The notes beneath the pieces were generated by a model. It searched no databases. It was not told where the DNA came from and saw only the letters and a list, made by a program, of their open reading frames with translations. 24,136 bases of DNA, from positions 1 through 24,136 of the forward strand of contig JAKOGH010000382.1 in NCBI GenBank assembly GCA_024811115.1, given 5' to 3'. Source of the stretch: Terana coerulea (Eukaryota > Basidiomycota > Agaricomycetes > Polyporales > Phanerochaetaceae). The position numbers and the translations under genes were made by a program. How positions within the stretch are numbered: the first letter of the stretch is position 1; the number at the start of each line of letters is the position of its first letter. Shown here piece after piece: positions 1 to 9,712 of this stretch.

Positions 1-1790
1 AAGCGTTTCAAACAAACGCCCATTGATCACATCGAGACCCTCATGGAGCTCTCGCATGAAGACAGATTGCCGCTCTCGGTCGAGCATGCCAGGCAATCGC
101 ATGTAGGATCTCGGAGATCAAAACAACCGGCCACTATGGACGGGCCTGATGACACTATCGTTCAGATCTACCGGACTGACACGTGAACTGGCGGCAGACA
201 GCAGGAGCTCATCCGAAGGTGATCCCGGGGTTCGGTGAATGGTATGAGCAGTTTGCAGAGCCTACAAATGCAGCGGCCGCGAGGGCGACAACATGATCCT
301 GTTCCGCGGACGGATCAATGCTGAAAGATAAGCAGAGCGGGGGTGCCCTCCACGGAGCGGCGTACCGGCTACTTGACCTAAGGGGGAAGCACCATCGGCC
401 GCGCGATGCCGACGTCCTAGCACAGCACAAGTGGCCTTGTGGCCAGGTGACTGTGTATTGACGCGAAATGCAAGCCCTATATCGGGGCATTCTTCGCGCC
501 GTGAAGAGTCGGAAGATGACTTCTATCAGGCAATCAAACACGGGGAGTGGACTACGCGCGTGGGCCAAACTCCTGAGAATAGAGAGAAACCATACGTGCC
601 TCCGAGTATCGCGAGAGGGGCTTACAAGTATGAGTCTCTTCCATATTCGTGGACAACAGGGCGGCAGGCATTGCCATCCTGAAAGCTAAAAACGACTCCA
701 GTCAAATGGAGTCGATCGGCGCGTGCAAAGCGCTAAGGGAATAGCTCGATCGAGCCGGTCCCAACAGCGCCGACTTGCAGTCGTGTGGCAGCCGTCCCAT
801 TATCATATGGAACACGTCACCGACCTGCATGCTGAGGCTGATGCGGTCGACAAACTCGCTAAAGAGGGTGCCGAAATGAATCAGCCCACATACGTCGCAT
901 TCAGTGGCGAAGCAAGGCTCTCGCAGCTATACTCAGCTGGAAGGCCAAGATGAAAAACATTAAGTACGGGGAGTAATCTCCTGGTCGAAAAGATGAGCAT
1001 GCTCTCTTCTCGAACATGCCCAAAAGCGCCACTGGGGCTGAGAAACTTTGGAAACAAAGCGAAGTTCTACTCCAGATTGCGCGCTTCATCACGGGTCACT
1101 TCCCTCACGGGAGTTCGGATGAAGCATGGCAATAGGGAAACCGACAGTGATGGTGTGAGCAAATGGGCGGCCCAAACCCGGGCCGTTGTATTGCCCATGC
1201 GACACTGATCACCCGAAGTTTGAGACACGACGGCACATTCTATGAGTGCCGTTCTGGATCGGGCTTCACAAACCCCCTCGGGTTGTACGAGCAGGAGCGG
1301 TTAGAGTTGATTGCTGCAGGAAAGCAGCTTCACTTGCAAAATAAGGAGAACCGCCTAGACATGGCGGATATCGCCATATTCCTATACCTCAACCCGTTGG
1401 TCGCAACGTTTGAGTGGGGCGACCTCATACAGGATGCCATCGATCGGCACGGAGACATCCGCACAGGTGTCTGGTGGCGAAACATTGACTCTTGGGACCG
1501 CGAGGATGAATTCATCCGACAGGTAACAATTGAGCGCAAACAGCGGCTTCTGGGAGTGGCGGCGTCAACGCGCGGCCCGAGTGGAAAGGCTACCATCAAA
1601 ACCTTCGGCTGGCATGAATTTGCCACGTTCGAAGAGGAGAGAGCCCGGAGCAGAATCAACAGACACCCCTCCTTCTATTCGGAGAAGGAGGGAAGTGTCA
1701 TCCAGCATGCTAGCGGCAGTGGGCATCTGATCACGGATGACCTCCTTTTCCCACTTGCCTCACAAGTGGCTGCACAATTATATTGACGGC
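1..1790 (+). mobile_element. Degenerate LINE (non-LTR retrotransposon) ORF2, 3' part with RNase H domain
   Basis: This is the 3' part of a non-LTR retrotransposon polyprotein, broken by many frame changes; the reverse transcriptase would lie to the left of the window. An RNase H start is seen near 316 (ADGSMLKDKQSG, then GAAYRLLD). The middle is near 641-715 (IFVDNRAAGIAIL, then a GACKALRE stretch). The end is at about 780-890 (VVWQPSHYH, then DKLAKEGAE). These match the DGS, DNxAA, W-P-H and ADxLAKEGA blocks of LINE RNase H. Behind it come pieces resembling the usual C-terminal tail: LLQIARFITGH near 1070, a broken Cys/His stretch with RRHIL and YEC near 1225, and FLYLNPLVATFEW near 1380-1415. 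A 207-codon open stretch (1163-1786) continues this tail but has no clear start. No intact protein is possible. The clade (perhaps Tad1-like) is a guess. Confidence 0.72.
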
Positions 1791-2440
1791 AGATCAACAC
1801 GTTGTCAAAAGAAGTTCTACCTCCCAACACGAGTTTAGCGACAAGTGGATACAGGAGAGAGACAAGGACGAGAAATCTCGCCGCAAACACAAAGACAATA
1901 TTGAGCGTGTCACACAGCCTCAGGGCACGTACACGGACATCATGGGAAGGAGGTTTTCTCCACTACCTAAAGAAGCGCTCAAGGCGAACCGGAAAAAGTA
2001 CCGGAAAGCCAAAGAAGCGCAGGGACGGAAGACCCCGGCCCGTAGCGCGACCGCTCGAGACCACCTGTACCGCCTCTGGCTGGGTGCAAACTCGTGTCGT
2101 GTCTGTGCAATTGAAATTCTCACCTTAGCTTCACCAGGGCCGGTGCGCATCTGCATTATCACTTATGTGGCGACGTGCTTTTGCACTTATCGCGCTGCGC
2201 ACTTTCTTGCCGGGAAGGCTCTGTGAACCGGGGGTGACTCCTGCGGGGATCGGATGTCCGGAAACTCGGACCGACTTGCGAGCGGAAGGGAGTAATCCTC
2301 TTACTGCGACTGAGGAGGAGTTCGTGGCCTACCATCTTTCTTGAACCGACTGGATTGGTTTCTTCAAAGCCGCGCCCGTGCCTAGGTATCACATGTGTAG
2401 CATAGGGCATGTTCCCTGCACTTTAAATACAATTTGGAGT
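1783..2440 (+). other. Sequence between the LINE coding remnant and the poly(A) run
   Basis: An open stretch of 147 codons (1783-2226) overlaps the end of the preceding one. It is rich in Lys and Arg (for example ANRKKYRKAKEAQGRK) and has no ATG at its start. I recognise no domain. It could be 3' sequence of the LINE or unrelated remnant DNA. I see no convincing gene here on either strand. Confidence 0.3.
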
Positions 2441-2462
2441 AAAAAAAAAAAAAAAAAAAAAA
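2441..2462 (+). repeat. Poly(A) run of 22 bases, possible LINE 3' tail
   Basis: There are 22 uninterrupted A's on the + strand, the same orientation as the RNase H remnant upstream. Non-LTR elements normally end in such a tail. The 5' end of the element is outside the window, so no target duplication can be tested. It could also be a simple A tract. Confidence 0.5.
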
Positions 2463-2910
2463 GAGGCCTTACTTTGTCGAATGGCGTTCTGTCTCAGTCT
2501 GTGATAAATGTAAGTTTTCTGCTGCTTTACTGTGTCGCTCCGCTCGTGGGATACTGCGGGTATAGTTTACCGTTCCCTCTTCTCCCAAGCCTTAGCACTA
2601 TTGCTGACAACACGCCCGACGCGAGGGATGATACGTGGTATGCTTCCGAGATGCATAAAGTCATACGAGAAGACCCACCGGCACTATCGATTCTACGTGC
2701 TTAGCATTCCAGGTTCAAGTTGTCTGAATCCAGAGTGCTTTCTTCGACATGCGTACGAGGATCCGGTCAGCGTTCAAACTGCAGAATTTGAAGCTGAAGC
2801 ATTGCGCCCATACGCCCTTCCCGCACGAAGTTCTGTGCTACTTTAGGCTTCAAGGCGAACGTAGATACGCCATCGGTGCAGGCGTAGCATGAGGTGCTCC
2901 GCTTCTCCCA
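2463..2910. other. No recognisable gene; left flank of the TIR element
   Basis: The stretch holds only short overlapping open frames with no recognised motif. If the TIR element inserted into the F-box gene found at its right end, the rest of that gene should be here on the minus strand. The minus strand next to 2911 does encode a short Leu/Arg-rich piece (HLMLRLHRWRIYVRL) that could be F-box-like, but stops follow soon in all frames. Confidence 0.35.
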
Positions 2911-3065
2911 TATGGCGGCCCTTCTGCACATTTAATAGACGCCGTAACTAAGTTGAAACTCAGCGTAAACAGCAGTAACAAACCGTAACTGATCGACCGT
3001 AACTAACTTGTGACTCCGCTGTAACTCTCATCAGCTCGCCGGAATTGCGCTCTCTGACCGTAACT
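2911..3065 (+). repeat. Left terminal inverted repeat (155 bp)
   Basis: The inverse of 11531-11685 with one mismatch, in the GCTGTAACT versus GCCGTAACT block near 3018. Identity ends at 3065, inside a tandem subterminal array, so the inner limit may reflect array copy-number change rather than the true TIR length. Confidence 0.85.
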
Positions 3066-3116
3066 AACTTGTGACACCGCCGTAACTCTCGTGAACTCGC
3101 CGGAATCTTGCTCTCT
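2995..3116 (+). repeat. Two tandem 61-bp subterminal units
   Basis: Units 2995-3055 and 3056-3116 each begin GACCGTAACTAACTTGTGAC and end in GCTCTCT. They differ at about 8 of 61 positions. The right end of the element has only one such unit. Further CCGTAAC copies follow to about 3167 in degenerate spacing. Confidence 0.8.
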
Positions 3117-3300
3117 GACCGTAACTCCATCCTCCCTGACCGCGAACTCCTCTCTTCTGACCGTAACCTCTGTTTGCCATCCCTGCCAGGTCATCCAACT
3201 GCTTGTGCTCATGTGAGAGCTGATACGAATGTGATACTGCATCGGAGTGTATCGCGGTACACGATATTTCGTCAGATAGGTGGAGGTGGTCAAAGGGCGA

Positions 3301-3308
3301 CATCTAGC
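3301..3308 (+). repeat. 8-bp target site duplication, left copy
   Basis: CATCTAGC immediately left of the hAT-type ends; the identical copy is at 3668-3675. Confidence 0.85.
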
Positions 3309-3667
3309 TAGTGATAGGCAGGGTTTGCAAACCCTCCAAGGGTTAAGGGTAAGGATATAGAGGGTAAGGGTAAGGGTTGAGGAAAGTTAACCCTCGTCTG
3401 GCAGGGGTCTGTATTCAAGCACTAGGCATATTGCTAGAGAGGGCTGCAATTATTGTAAGTGCTTTCTATACCAATGCAAGCCACTCAAATAGAAGACTGA
3501 CATTATAAGTAAGTGGGGAAAGGCATTTAAAGCACCATTTTCAGCCTATTTTGGCAAGGGTTTGAAGGGTAACCCTCAACCCTTACCCTTCATGAGGGTA
3601 AGGGTATTGGAGGGTAAGGGTAAGGGTTGCCCTCTGAGCATGGAGGGTTTACCCTTGCCAATCACTA
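3309..3667. mobile_element. Non-autonomous hAT-type insertion (MITE), 359 bp
   Basis: The left end reads TAGTGATAGGCAGGGT and the right end, reverse-complemented, reads TAGTGATTGGCAAGGGT; both continue into AAACCCTCCA. Directly outside lie identical 8-bp sequences CATCTAGC (3301-3308 and 3668-3675), a perfect target duplication. Eight-base duplications and TAGNG...GGCAA-type ends are hallmarks of the hAT superfamily. The interior carries many GGGTAAGGGTAAGGG and CCCTTACCC tracts in both orientations, so the element can fold back on itself. It has no coding capacity. Confidence 0.88.
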
Positions 3668-3675
3668 CATCTAGC
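3668..3675 (+). repeat. 8-bp target site duplication, right copy
   Basis: CATCTAGC immediately right of the hAT-type ends; it matches 3301-3308 exactly. Confidence 0.85.
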
Positions 3676-3951
3676 GTAAGTGAAAATCCTACATCATGTT
3701 GTCCTGAAATGTATCTCCTTTCTTCCAGGTATGACGAGCATTTACCGCCCCGCCTTGCGTCGTTGGGTACCTGCGCTCTGGAACGTGAAGCAGTTGACTA
3801 CCTCACAGTGATATTGCTCTGAAGCTGGTGATGGGCCATGGTATTGAAGCGGCTATGGCCTTGCACATAGGGGTAACCGAGAGTCGAGCAGAGTTACATG
3901 GAGCCGGGTAAGTCTATCCTGTCTGATACGACCTCTGGCCCGTGTACTAAT

Positions 3952-5083
3952 CTACTTGCCGCCAGGGTATACCATGCGCTCCAGGGCATCAGTAGCCTGT
4001 CGTATGAGTGGCTGAAGATGTTCAAACCCTGCACCCTCTATCACCCTCTCGAGCACAGCAGCCTTACATGCCGGATCCATGTCACCGAACTCCATTGCCA
4101 TGAAGTGCATACGCGCCTGCTCGAAGGTTATGTGCTCTCGTCCGTCCATCAAGAATCGACCCATACCGTTCCACCATACGCCACGCCAGTGCTCCTCGCA
4201 AGTGTCTTTACCGTGCAGGACGAGGCATGCTTAGGCACTGGGGGCTCAGTAGCTACGATACGCCTGTGAATCCCGGCCGCCTCCTTTAACTTGGCAACTA
4301 CTCTGTATGCAGCTATCCCAATTGTGCTTGACTGCTCATCTGAGATCTCGTGCAGTGGAATGTTGAGGAGACTCATGAGTGCGCCACGCATCAGGCCGGT
4401 GGTGCCAAACTCCAGTGCAAGTGCAATGCGATCTGCCCCATGGAACTCCTATGCAGCGCCTCTGATTGCCACTATCAAGTTAGCAACAATATTGCTGCAC
4501 TGATATTTCCGTGCAATGTGCAAGGCAGCCAAGAGGTTGGCAGGCATCAGCTTTGCCTCGGGCAGACTACGACGTCCCACATAATATACGGTTAGAGATG
4601 ACAAGACTGACCTAACATGGCGCAGGCCACTCACCGACCATATGCATAAGGTATGAAAAGGTCAAAGTCGGCAGATGTCACCTGCTCAAGGCGAATGGGA
4701 TGTTCGTCATCGGAGCCTTCCGCACCCTGGAGGACGAACGGCACCAAATACGAACATGTCCGCAAACACTGGAGAGAATCTGCATAGCACCGCTTGGTGT
4801 AGCTTGTACAATGTAGTCTCCACCTATAATAGGGCAAGTGTTCCTGTTACTACACCATGTTAATGGAACCGCTGTAGTGGACATACCTGCAAGACATCTG
4901 TTCCGTCTTCAAAGTACAAGGTGGGATGTCTTTGCACCATCGATTGGCCACTCGACTGCAGATGTATAACATCAGATTATGAATGTTCGTATGTGTGGCT
5001 TCACGCACCCCATCTGTAGGCATTATATCATCCATTAGAACCAATGTGCCAAAGTCCAATTCACAACCTGGACCGTTTCGCAA
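3952..5083 (-). pseudogene. BTB/POZ domain protein, broken
   Basis: Read on the minus strand, this resembles the large mushroom family of BTB/POZ proteins (protein-protein interaction, often ubiquitin-related). An exon at 4955-4887 gives HPTLYFEDGTDVLQ. After an intron (GTATGT...TATTATAG) the exon from 4823 gives LYKLHQAVLCRFSPVFADMF. A frame change near 4740 precedes GSDDEHPIRLEQ and ADFDLFIPYAYG. Later pieces are LHIARKYQCSNIVANLI, an in-frame TAG near 4450, then ADRIALALEFGTTGLMRGAL and SDEQSSTIGIAAYRV. A second frame change lies near 4210, after KHASSC, before EEHWRGVWWNGMGRFLMDG and the C-terminus ending at 3952. Two frame changes plus one stop argue for a pseudogene. The first exon (upstream of 4955) is not certain. 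Confidence 0.75.
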
Positions 5084-5417
5084 GAATTTTTCCTTAGAGC
5101 CAAGGCTGAGGAGTGTTCAGACATTGCATGTATGCACAAGTCATAGCATTTATACAGGTCAGCCTCGTGGTAGGACGCTATAATCTGCGTTTCTACTTGA
5201 AGGTGGTGTCAGGCTCAGCACGAATGTCCAGCGACCTCGGTCATCACACGGCATCTAGCACTAATGGATGGATTGCTCTCTTCACTAAGCAACTACGTAC
5301 ACCACAGCCACGACGTATATTTTCCTCCAACTACATGCCTCATGAGCAATATTCCGAGATGGCCTGAGCTACCCAAAGCACAGCCAGGTTCTCCATGGTC
5401 TGGAAATATACACACTG
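5000..5417. other. Spacer between BTB and integrase remnants
   Basis: The BTB remnant (-) and the integrase remnant (+) diverge from this stretch, so it may once have held both promoters and first exons. No open frame here carries a motif I recognise. Confidence 0.3.
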
Positions 5418-7362
5418 CGTATGCACGCCTCACCAACATTAGTCGACACGCCGTTCGAGTACTACGTCAACAGAAAGCAGACCCACTCCAAGTTTCCTGT
5501 CAGCATAGACACGATTGAATCGGAGGCCATTCCTCTTATTGAGGCATTGGAAACTTCGGTCATTGACGTTCTCCCGAATGCGTGGTTCGTGCTGGCAGTA
5601 GAGCACCTTGCCGCACTCACAATTGGGTTACGCGAATAGTTTGCATCACCATCGACAACGGTACGTTGATTTACTCACAGTTAAGGATTTACGTTCTTAC
5701 AATGACATGGATACTTACAGCGAGACCGAGTCTGTCGCTATTCCTCAGCCAGTATCAGTCATTCGGACAGGCAAGCGTGGACGTCCCCGAAAGCAAATCC
5801 AACAAGGTTATCTTCAGCGAAGCTCTAGCCCCTAATCGCAACATCAAATTCACCGAGCTTGCAAGATGCCTTGGGCTGCATTGCAATACACTTCGTGGCA
5901 TCATGCGCGGACAGGGGATTACACGCACTTTTGACACTCTTACCAATGCGGAACTCGATACGCTTGTCGCGTCGTTCAAACGGTCACGTCCGGCAGTCTG
6001 GAATCACGATACACGAAGCGGTTTCTTACGCAGCAGGCACCTCCGGATTCAGCGGCATCGTATTGTTGGGTCACTAAAAGCGAGTCGACGGGCTTGGAAC
6101 ATTCCTCCGAGAACAGAAGAAAGTGCGTCGTCGGAAGTACTACGTCAAGTGGCCCAATGCACTCTGGCACCTCGACGGGCACCACAAGTTAATACGATAT
6201 GGATTTGTCATACACGGCTTCGTTGATGGATTTGATCGCTTTGTACGTCTTTCCTCAGGAGTATTTCTGAGCTTACTATACTGACATTGCCTCTGCACCA
6301 GTTAACCGCACTACGCCCCACACACAAATAACAAGGGTAGTACGGTCAAGCGGATGTTTTGCCGGGCAGCCGACGAGCATGGCATGCCATCGCTGTCTAC
6401 GTGGTGACCGAGGCGGTGAGAACCTGGAGACGGCCGTTTACATGGTCATGATGAATGGACCAGGGCGCGCCTCCTTCATGTGGGGCTCGTACGTACTGAT
6501 ATGCATATATGTGGCATCCAACACCTCACACGTTTTCTGGACTAGCTCTACGCATAATACCCGGATTGAACGGCTTTGGGGAGAGGTTGGCTCACAAGTT
6601 GCTCGACCTTGGCGCGGATTCTTTACCCGTTTGGAGCGTTTACACGAGCTGGACATTGATGACCCTGCTCATCTGTGGCTGCTTCATCAACTCTTCCTCG
6701 AGGAGCTGACTATTGACTGCGATCGATTTCGAGAAGACTGGAATGCGCATCCTATATCAGGACCTGACACAAACAATCGAAGCCCAAATGTAAGTGCCAC
6801 TTGACTGTGACTATCGTTACTTAGCTGCTAACAGTTGCATGGTGTCTAACAGGACCTCCGATTCCTTGGTCAAACTGAATTCGGAGTTTATTGTGATGAT
6901 TGCGATGGTCTACACCCGACACTATTGATCGTTACTATGGTACATTCGGGAAGGAGTCTACTCGCCGTCGTCGGTCGCCTGAGCCATCTGCAGCAGGGGA
7001 AGCTGTTCCAGAGGACGTGGACGCACTCGCAGCAGAGATTGCTGCAGAACAGCGATCAAACCTACGGCATGATGGAGTCCCGGTGCCACGTCATGCGAAT
7101 CCATTTATGTCGGGAAGAGGTGACGGCCGATTTTTTGCAGCTGGTCGCATGCGCTGTAGAGACCGATGCTGATCCTGAGGGATACGGTGTCGACTATTTG
7201 AGCTCACACGATTACCCTACTGTGGAAAGCCTCACATTTGGCCTCGGCGGCCGCAAGGTTATTGATATCCCTCTGCCAATGGCCATGTGGAAGCCTTGCA
7301 TTCGCCAATGGTGCCAAGCAGCATCTTTGTTGGCGTTATGTCGAGAGAATGGCCTTTGCTAA
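5418..7362 (+). pseudogene. DDE integrase-core domain protein (retrovirus-integrase fold), broken
   Basis: This matches the basidiomycete 'integrase core domain' family, related to the integrases of retroelements and Ginger-type DNA transposons. Pieces in order: an N-terminal helical part (5421-5636); GKRGRPRKQIQ near 5770; a helix-turn-helix-like stretch (FTELARCLGLHCNTLRGIM) near 5850; then the catalytic core. The first Asp is in ALWHLDGHHKLIRYGFVIHG near 6170, the second in LRGDRGGEN near 6400, and the Glu in STHNTRIERLWGEVG near 6545. The tail has FFTRLERLHELD, DWNAHPIS, GVYCDDCDGLHP and IPLPMAMWKP. Normal introns remain, for example after FDRF (6243) and FMWGS (6490) and at 6789-6852. 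At least five frame changes break it: near 5815, in the AAAA at 6075-6078, near the CACACA at 6320, near 6390, near 6920 and near 7110. The catalytic triad codons survive. Confidence 0.8.
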
Positions 7363-7531
7363 ATAGCTCTAGCTTACTATAGTATAATGGATATCTTTTG
7401 TTCCGACATATAAAGCAATGTGTCCCTAAGGACCCAGAATGAAGAGCTTTGGCAGTGTTATGACTCACAACGGAAATGTTGAGGAGGGACATATAAATTA
7501 ATGTCCAATCAGTTCATTTTCGCTGACTAAC

Positions 7532-7541
7532 TATATATAAG
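7532..7541 (+). promoter_or_regulatory. TATA-like element of the Cys-rich protein gene
   Basis: TATATATAAG lies about 120 bases before the ATG at 7660, followed by a pyrimidine-rich leader of the kind common in fungal promoters. This is sequence resemblance only. Confidence 0.4.
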
Positions 7542-7659
7542 TACAACTCTAATATCCCTTTCTGTTGCCCTGCCCTCTAACCTGCAACCCGACACGTCTA
7601 CACTTGTCCTGGCCTCATCCTCTTCCCACTTGTCTTCGCTCTCAGTCTAACTTACCAGC

Positions 7660-9529
7660 ATGGACGCAGCTGGTATAGTCGTGCATATGAGATGCCAGGC
7701 TATCGACAAAGGGACTGGCCATCAGTGTGATTGCGAAGAGTACGACCCCCTCATGATCCTTCCCAACCATCAAAGTGTCTTGAGTGCCAGCACGGAAAGA
7801 GCAAGCATACTAAGACTACACCGTCATCGCATAGTAACACCAACAAGGCCTCACACCCCAAGGCCAAGCCTCCGACATCATACCGCAGCGGGGACTCTGT
7901 CGGTGAAAGTGGCAAGACATCCACCCGAGCTCTGTTCCAGAACCTTGTCAAGCAGAGCAACTCAGCCAGTGCCTCTGGCGGGCCTGCAAGCGCGCTTTGG
8001 CGTTCTACAAGGCTCTCAACTGGAGCTACTGTGCCTGGCGCCTCTTACGACGCCGCAAAGAAGGAGGTCTTGGCTGGGTATCGACCTGACGGAAGTGCCA
8101 GTAAAGGAAAGGAGAAAGCAACTGGGAGGAAGGTACGTGTGAGCATCAATGCATGGTAACAGTGTTAAACTCACTATAGTGTCCTCACGTCTTCCATCGA
8201 ACAGGCAAGCCAGAAACAGAAGTCTTCCAAGGTAGCCAAGGCTCCTGACTCGACAGGATCAGCTTCAGAGCAAGGAACTGTGCACGTATCATCCATTGTG
8301 CTGCTGTTAGACGGTATTAAGCGCAATAAGGTACGGAGGTCGTGACCATTGCTTTGACAAGCTGCGGGACACTTACCCAAGGCGTTGTTGTCACAGGGTG
8401 GCGACGAAATACTGTCCAACTCGAAAGCTCCCAGGAGAGGAGCTTTGGACCTTCTCGAGCGAAGCGGATGTGTCGTATCAGATCCCACAGGGGAGACATT
8501 GGCAATTCGCTCTTCATGGAGCTCTGCTGCTGCCGACGCGTTCATCCGAAGCAAGTTCCCGGGGCCGTTTGCATACATTGACTCACTCGGCCCTCGCTCA
8601 AGTCGCAGCGCAGCTTGGAGACTAGTGAGCAAAGAGTACAACAATCTGGAGATCGTACACACCAAGAACCCCACCGGTGAGGATTTAGCGAAGTTCAGAA
8701 GCGGTGGGTCGAAGCCATCTATCCAGAATTCAAGGCTGTGGATCAGTACGTCAACCTCTTGATATGCACGTAGTATTGATGACTTACCTGTATATGCAAA
8801 TACCTAGCTCTAAATAAAGCTGTCCCAGCCACGGTCCGTCGAGGCTGGCAGGGCTCATGGAGCAGTGGTGCATCCAATGGCAGCAACAGTGACCGCGCCG
8901 CTAACTCTGACGTCTCAGAGTCCGATCAATCTGAGACTGAGGATTACCAACCTCCTTCGGATAATCGAAGCGGCAGCATGGAGAGTGAAGGTGATAGCGA
9001 GTCCGTTCTCCTGCAACTCGATGGCGAATCTACAAGTGGTGGAGACGATGATTCAGCATTCCAAGTTGATAGCGCAATGAACAAAGCCAGGCAACGTACG
9101 TCTCTTTGGAATCACATCATCTGTATACAGCACTGACATATGGTGGTTTGGAATGATAGCTGTGATCTCGATCTCGAGCAGCGACGACGATGCCGACATG
9201 AACGTAACACCGAAGCCTTCGGGCGCGCGCTCTCAATTGAAGCGTCCAAGGGAGACTGCCGGCACTCCGCCCACAGCGTCTAGTTCGCGACCCTTGAAGC
9301 GGGTTCGCATCTACGAAACTGGTTCTCATACATCAGGCAAGCCTTGCCCTCTGCCCTCTGATTGTTAATTCTTATTTCTTTGGGTCTGCTAGGTACTGCA
9401 AGGAAGTTTTCAAGCGTCCCTATTCACCTGCCGTCGACAGCCACTCCTTGGCTATCTTCTGACGAAGCGAAGGTTAATCCATGGGCAGACTCTGGCTTTG
9501 AAATCCCAGGTTACGCTGTTGCGCGGTAG
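7660..9529 (+). CDS. Cys-rich/acidic nuclear-looking protein, six exons, one likely frameshift
   Basis: The exons fit as 7660-8132, 8205-8330, 8397-8745, 8808-9095, 9160-9336 and 9393-9529, all in phase. The ATG sits in a good context (CCAGCATGG). The N-terminus has a zinc-finger-like pattern (CQAIDKGTGHQCDCEEYD, then KCLECQHGKSKH) seen in an uncharacterised mushroom family. The middle has AFIRSKFPGPFAYIDSLG. The C-terminus is Ser/Asp/Glu-rich, with ISISSSDDDAD followed by basic RPLKRVRI, suggesting a nuclear protein with a SUMO-interaction-like motif (inference). The two halves of the Cys motif are in different frames: a run of five C's at about 7746-7751 needs one more C. The last intron (9337-9392) has a GC donor. 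The function is unknown. It sits next to the integrase remnant in the same orientation and may be part of the same element. Confidence 0.68.
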
Positions 9530-9712
9530 GGCTCCCAAAGGACGCTGGGGATGCAAACACATAAAGACTACAATCATCTTCACTTCGAGATAGGTATACT
9601 TTATTGAGCTGGCTAATTTGGTTTCACTTCCCTTGATTTTGGATATATCCACTGGTAGAATGGGTTCAATAATGACTGTACTACTTATACATTAATAAAG
9701 TGGCCTCGTAGT

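Noticed and set aside
209..568. 119-codon open frame on the minus strand
   Set aside because: It is the antisense shadow of the degenerate LINE RNase H region and has no recognisable motif.
3318..3660. GGGTAA-type repeats read as an interstitial telomere
   Set aside because: The tracts occur in both orientations and lie exactly within an insertion with hAT ends and an 8-bp duplication, so a MITE explains them better.
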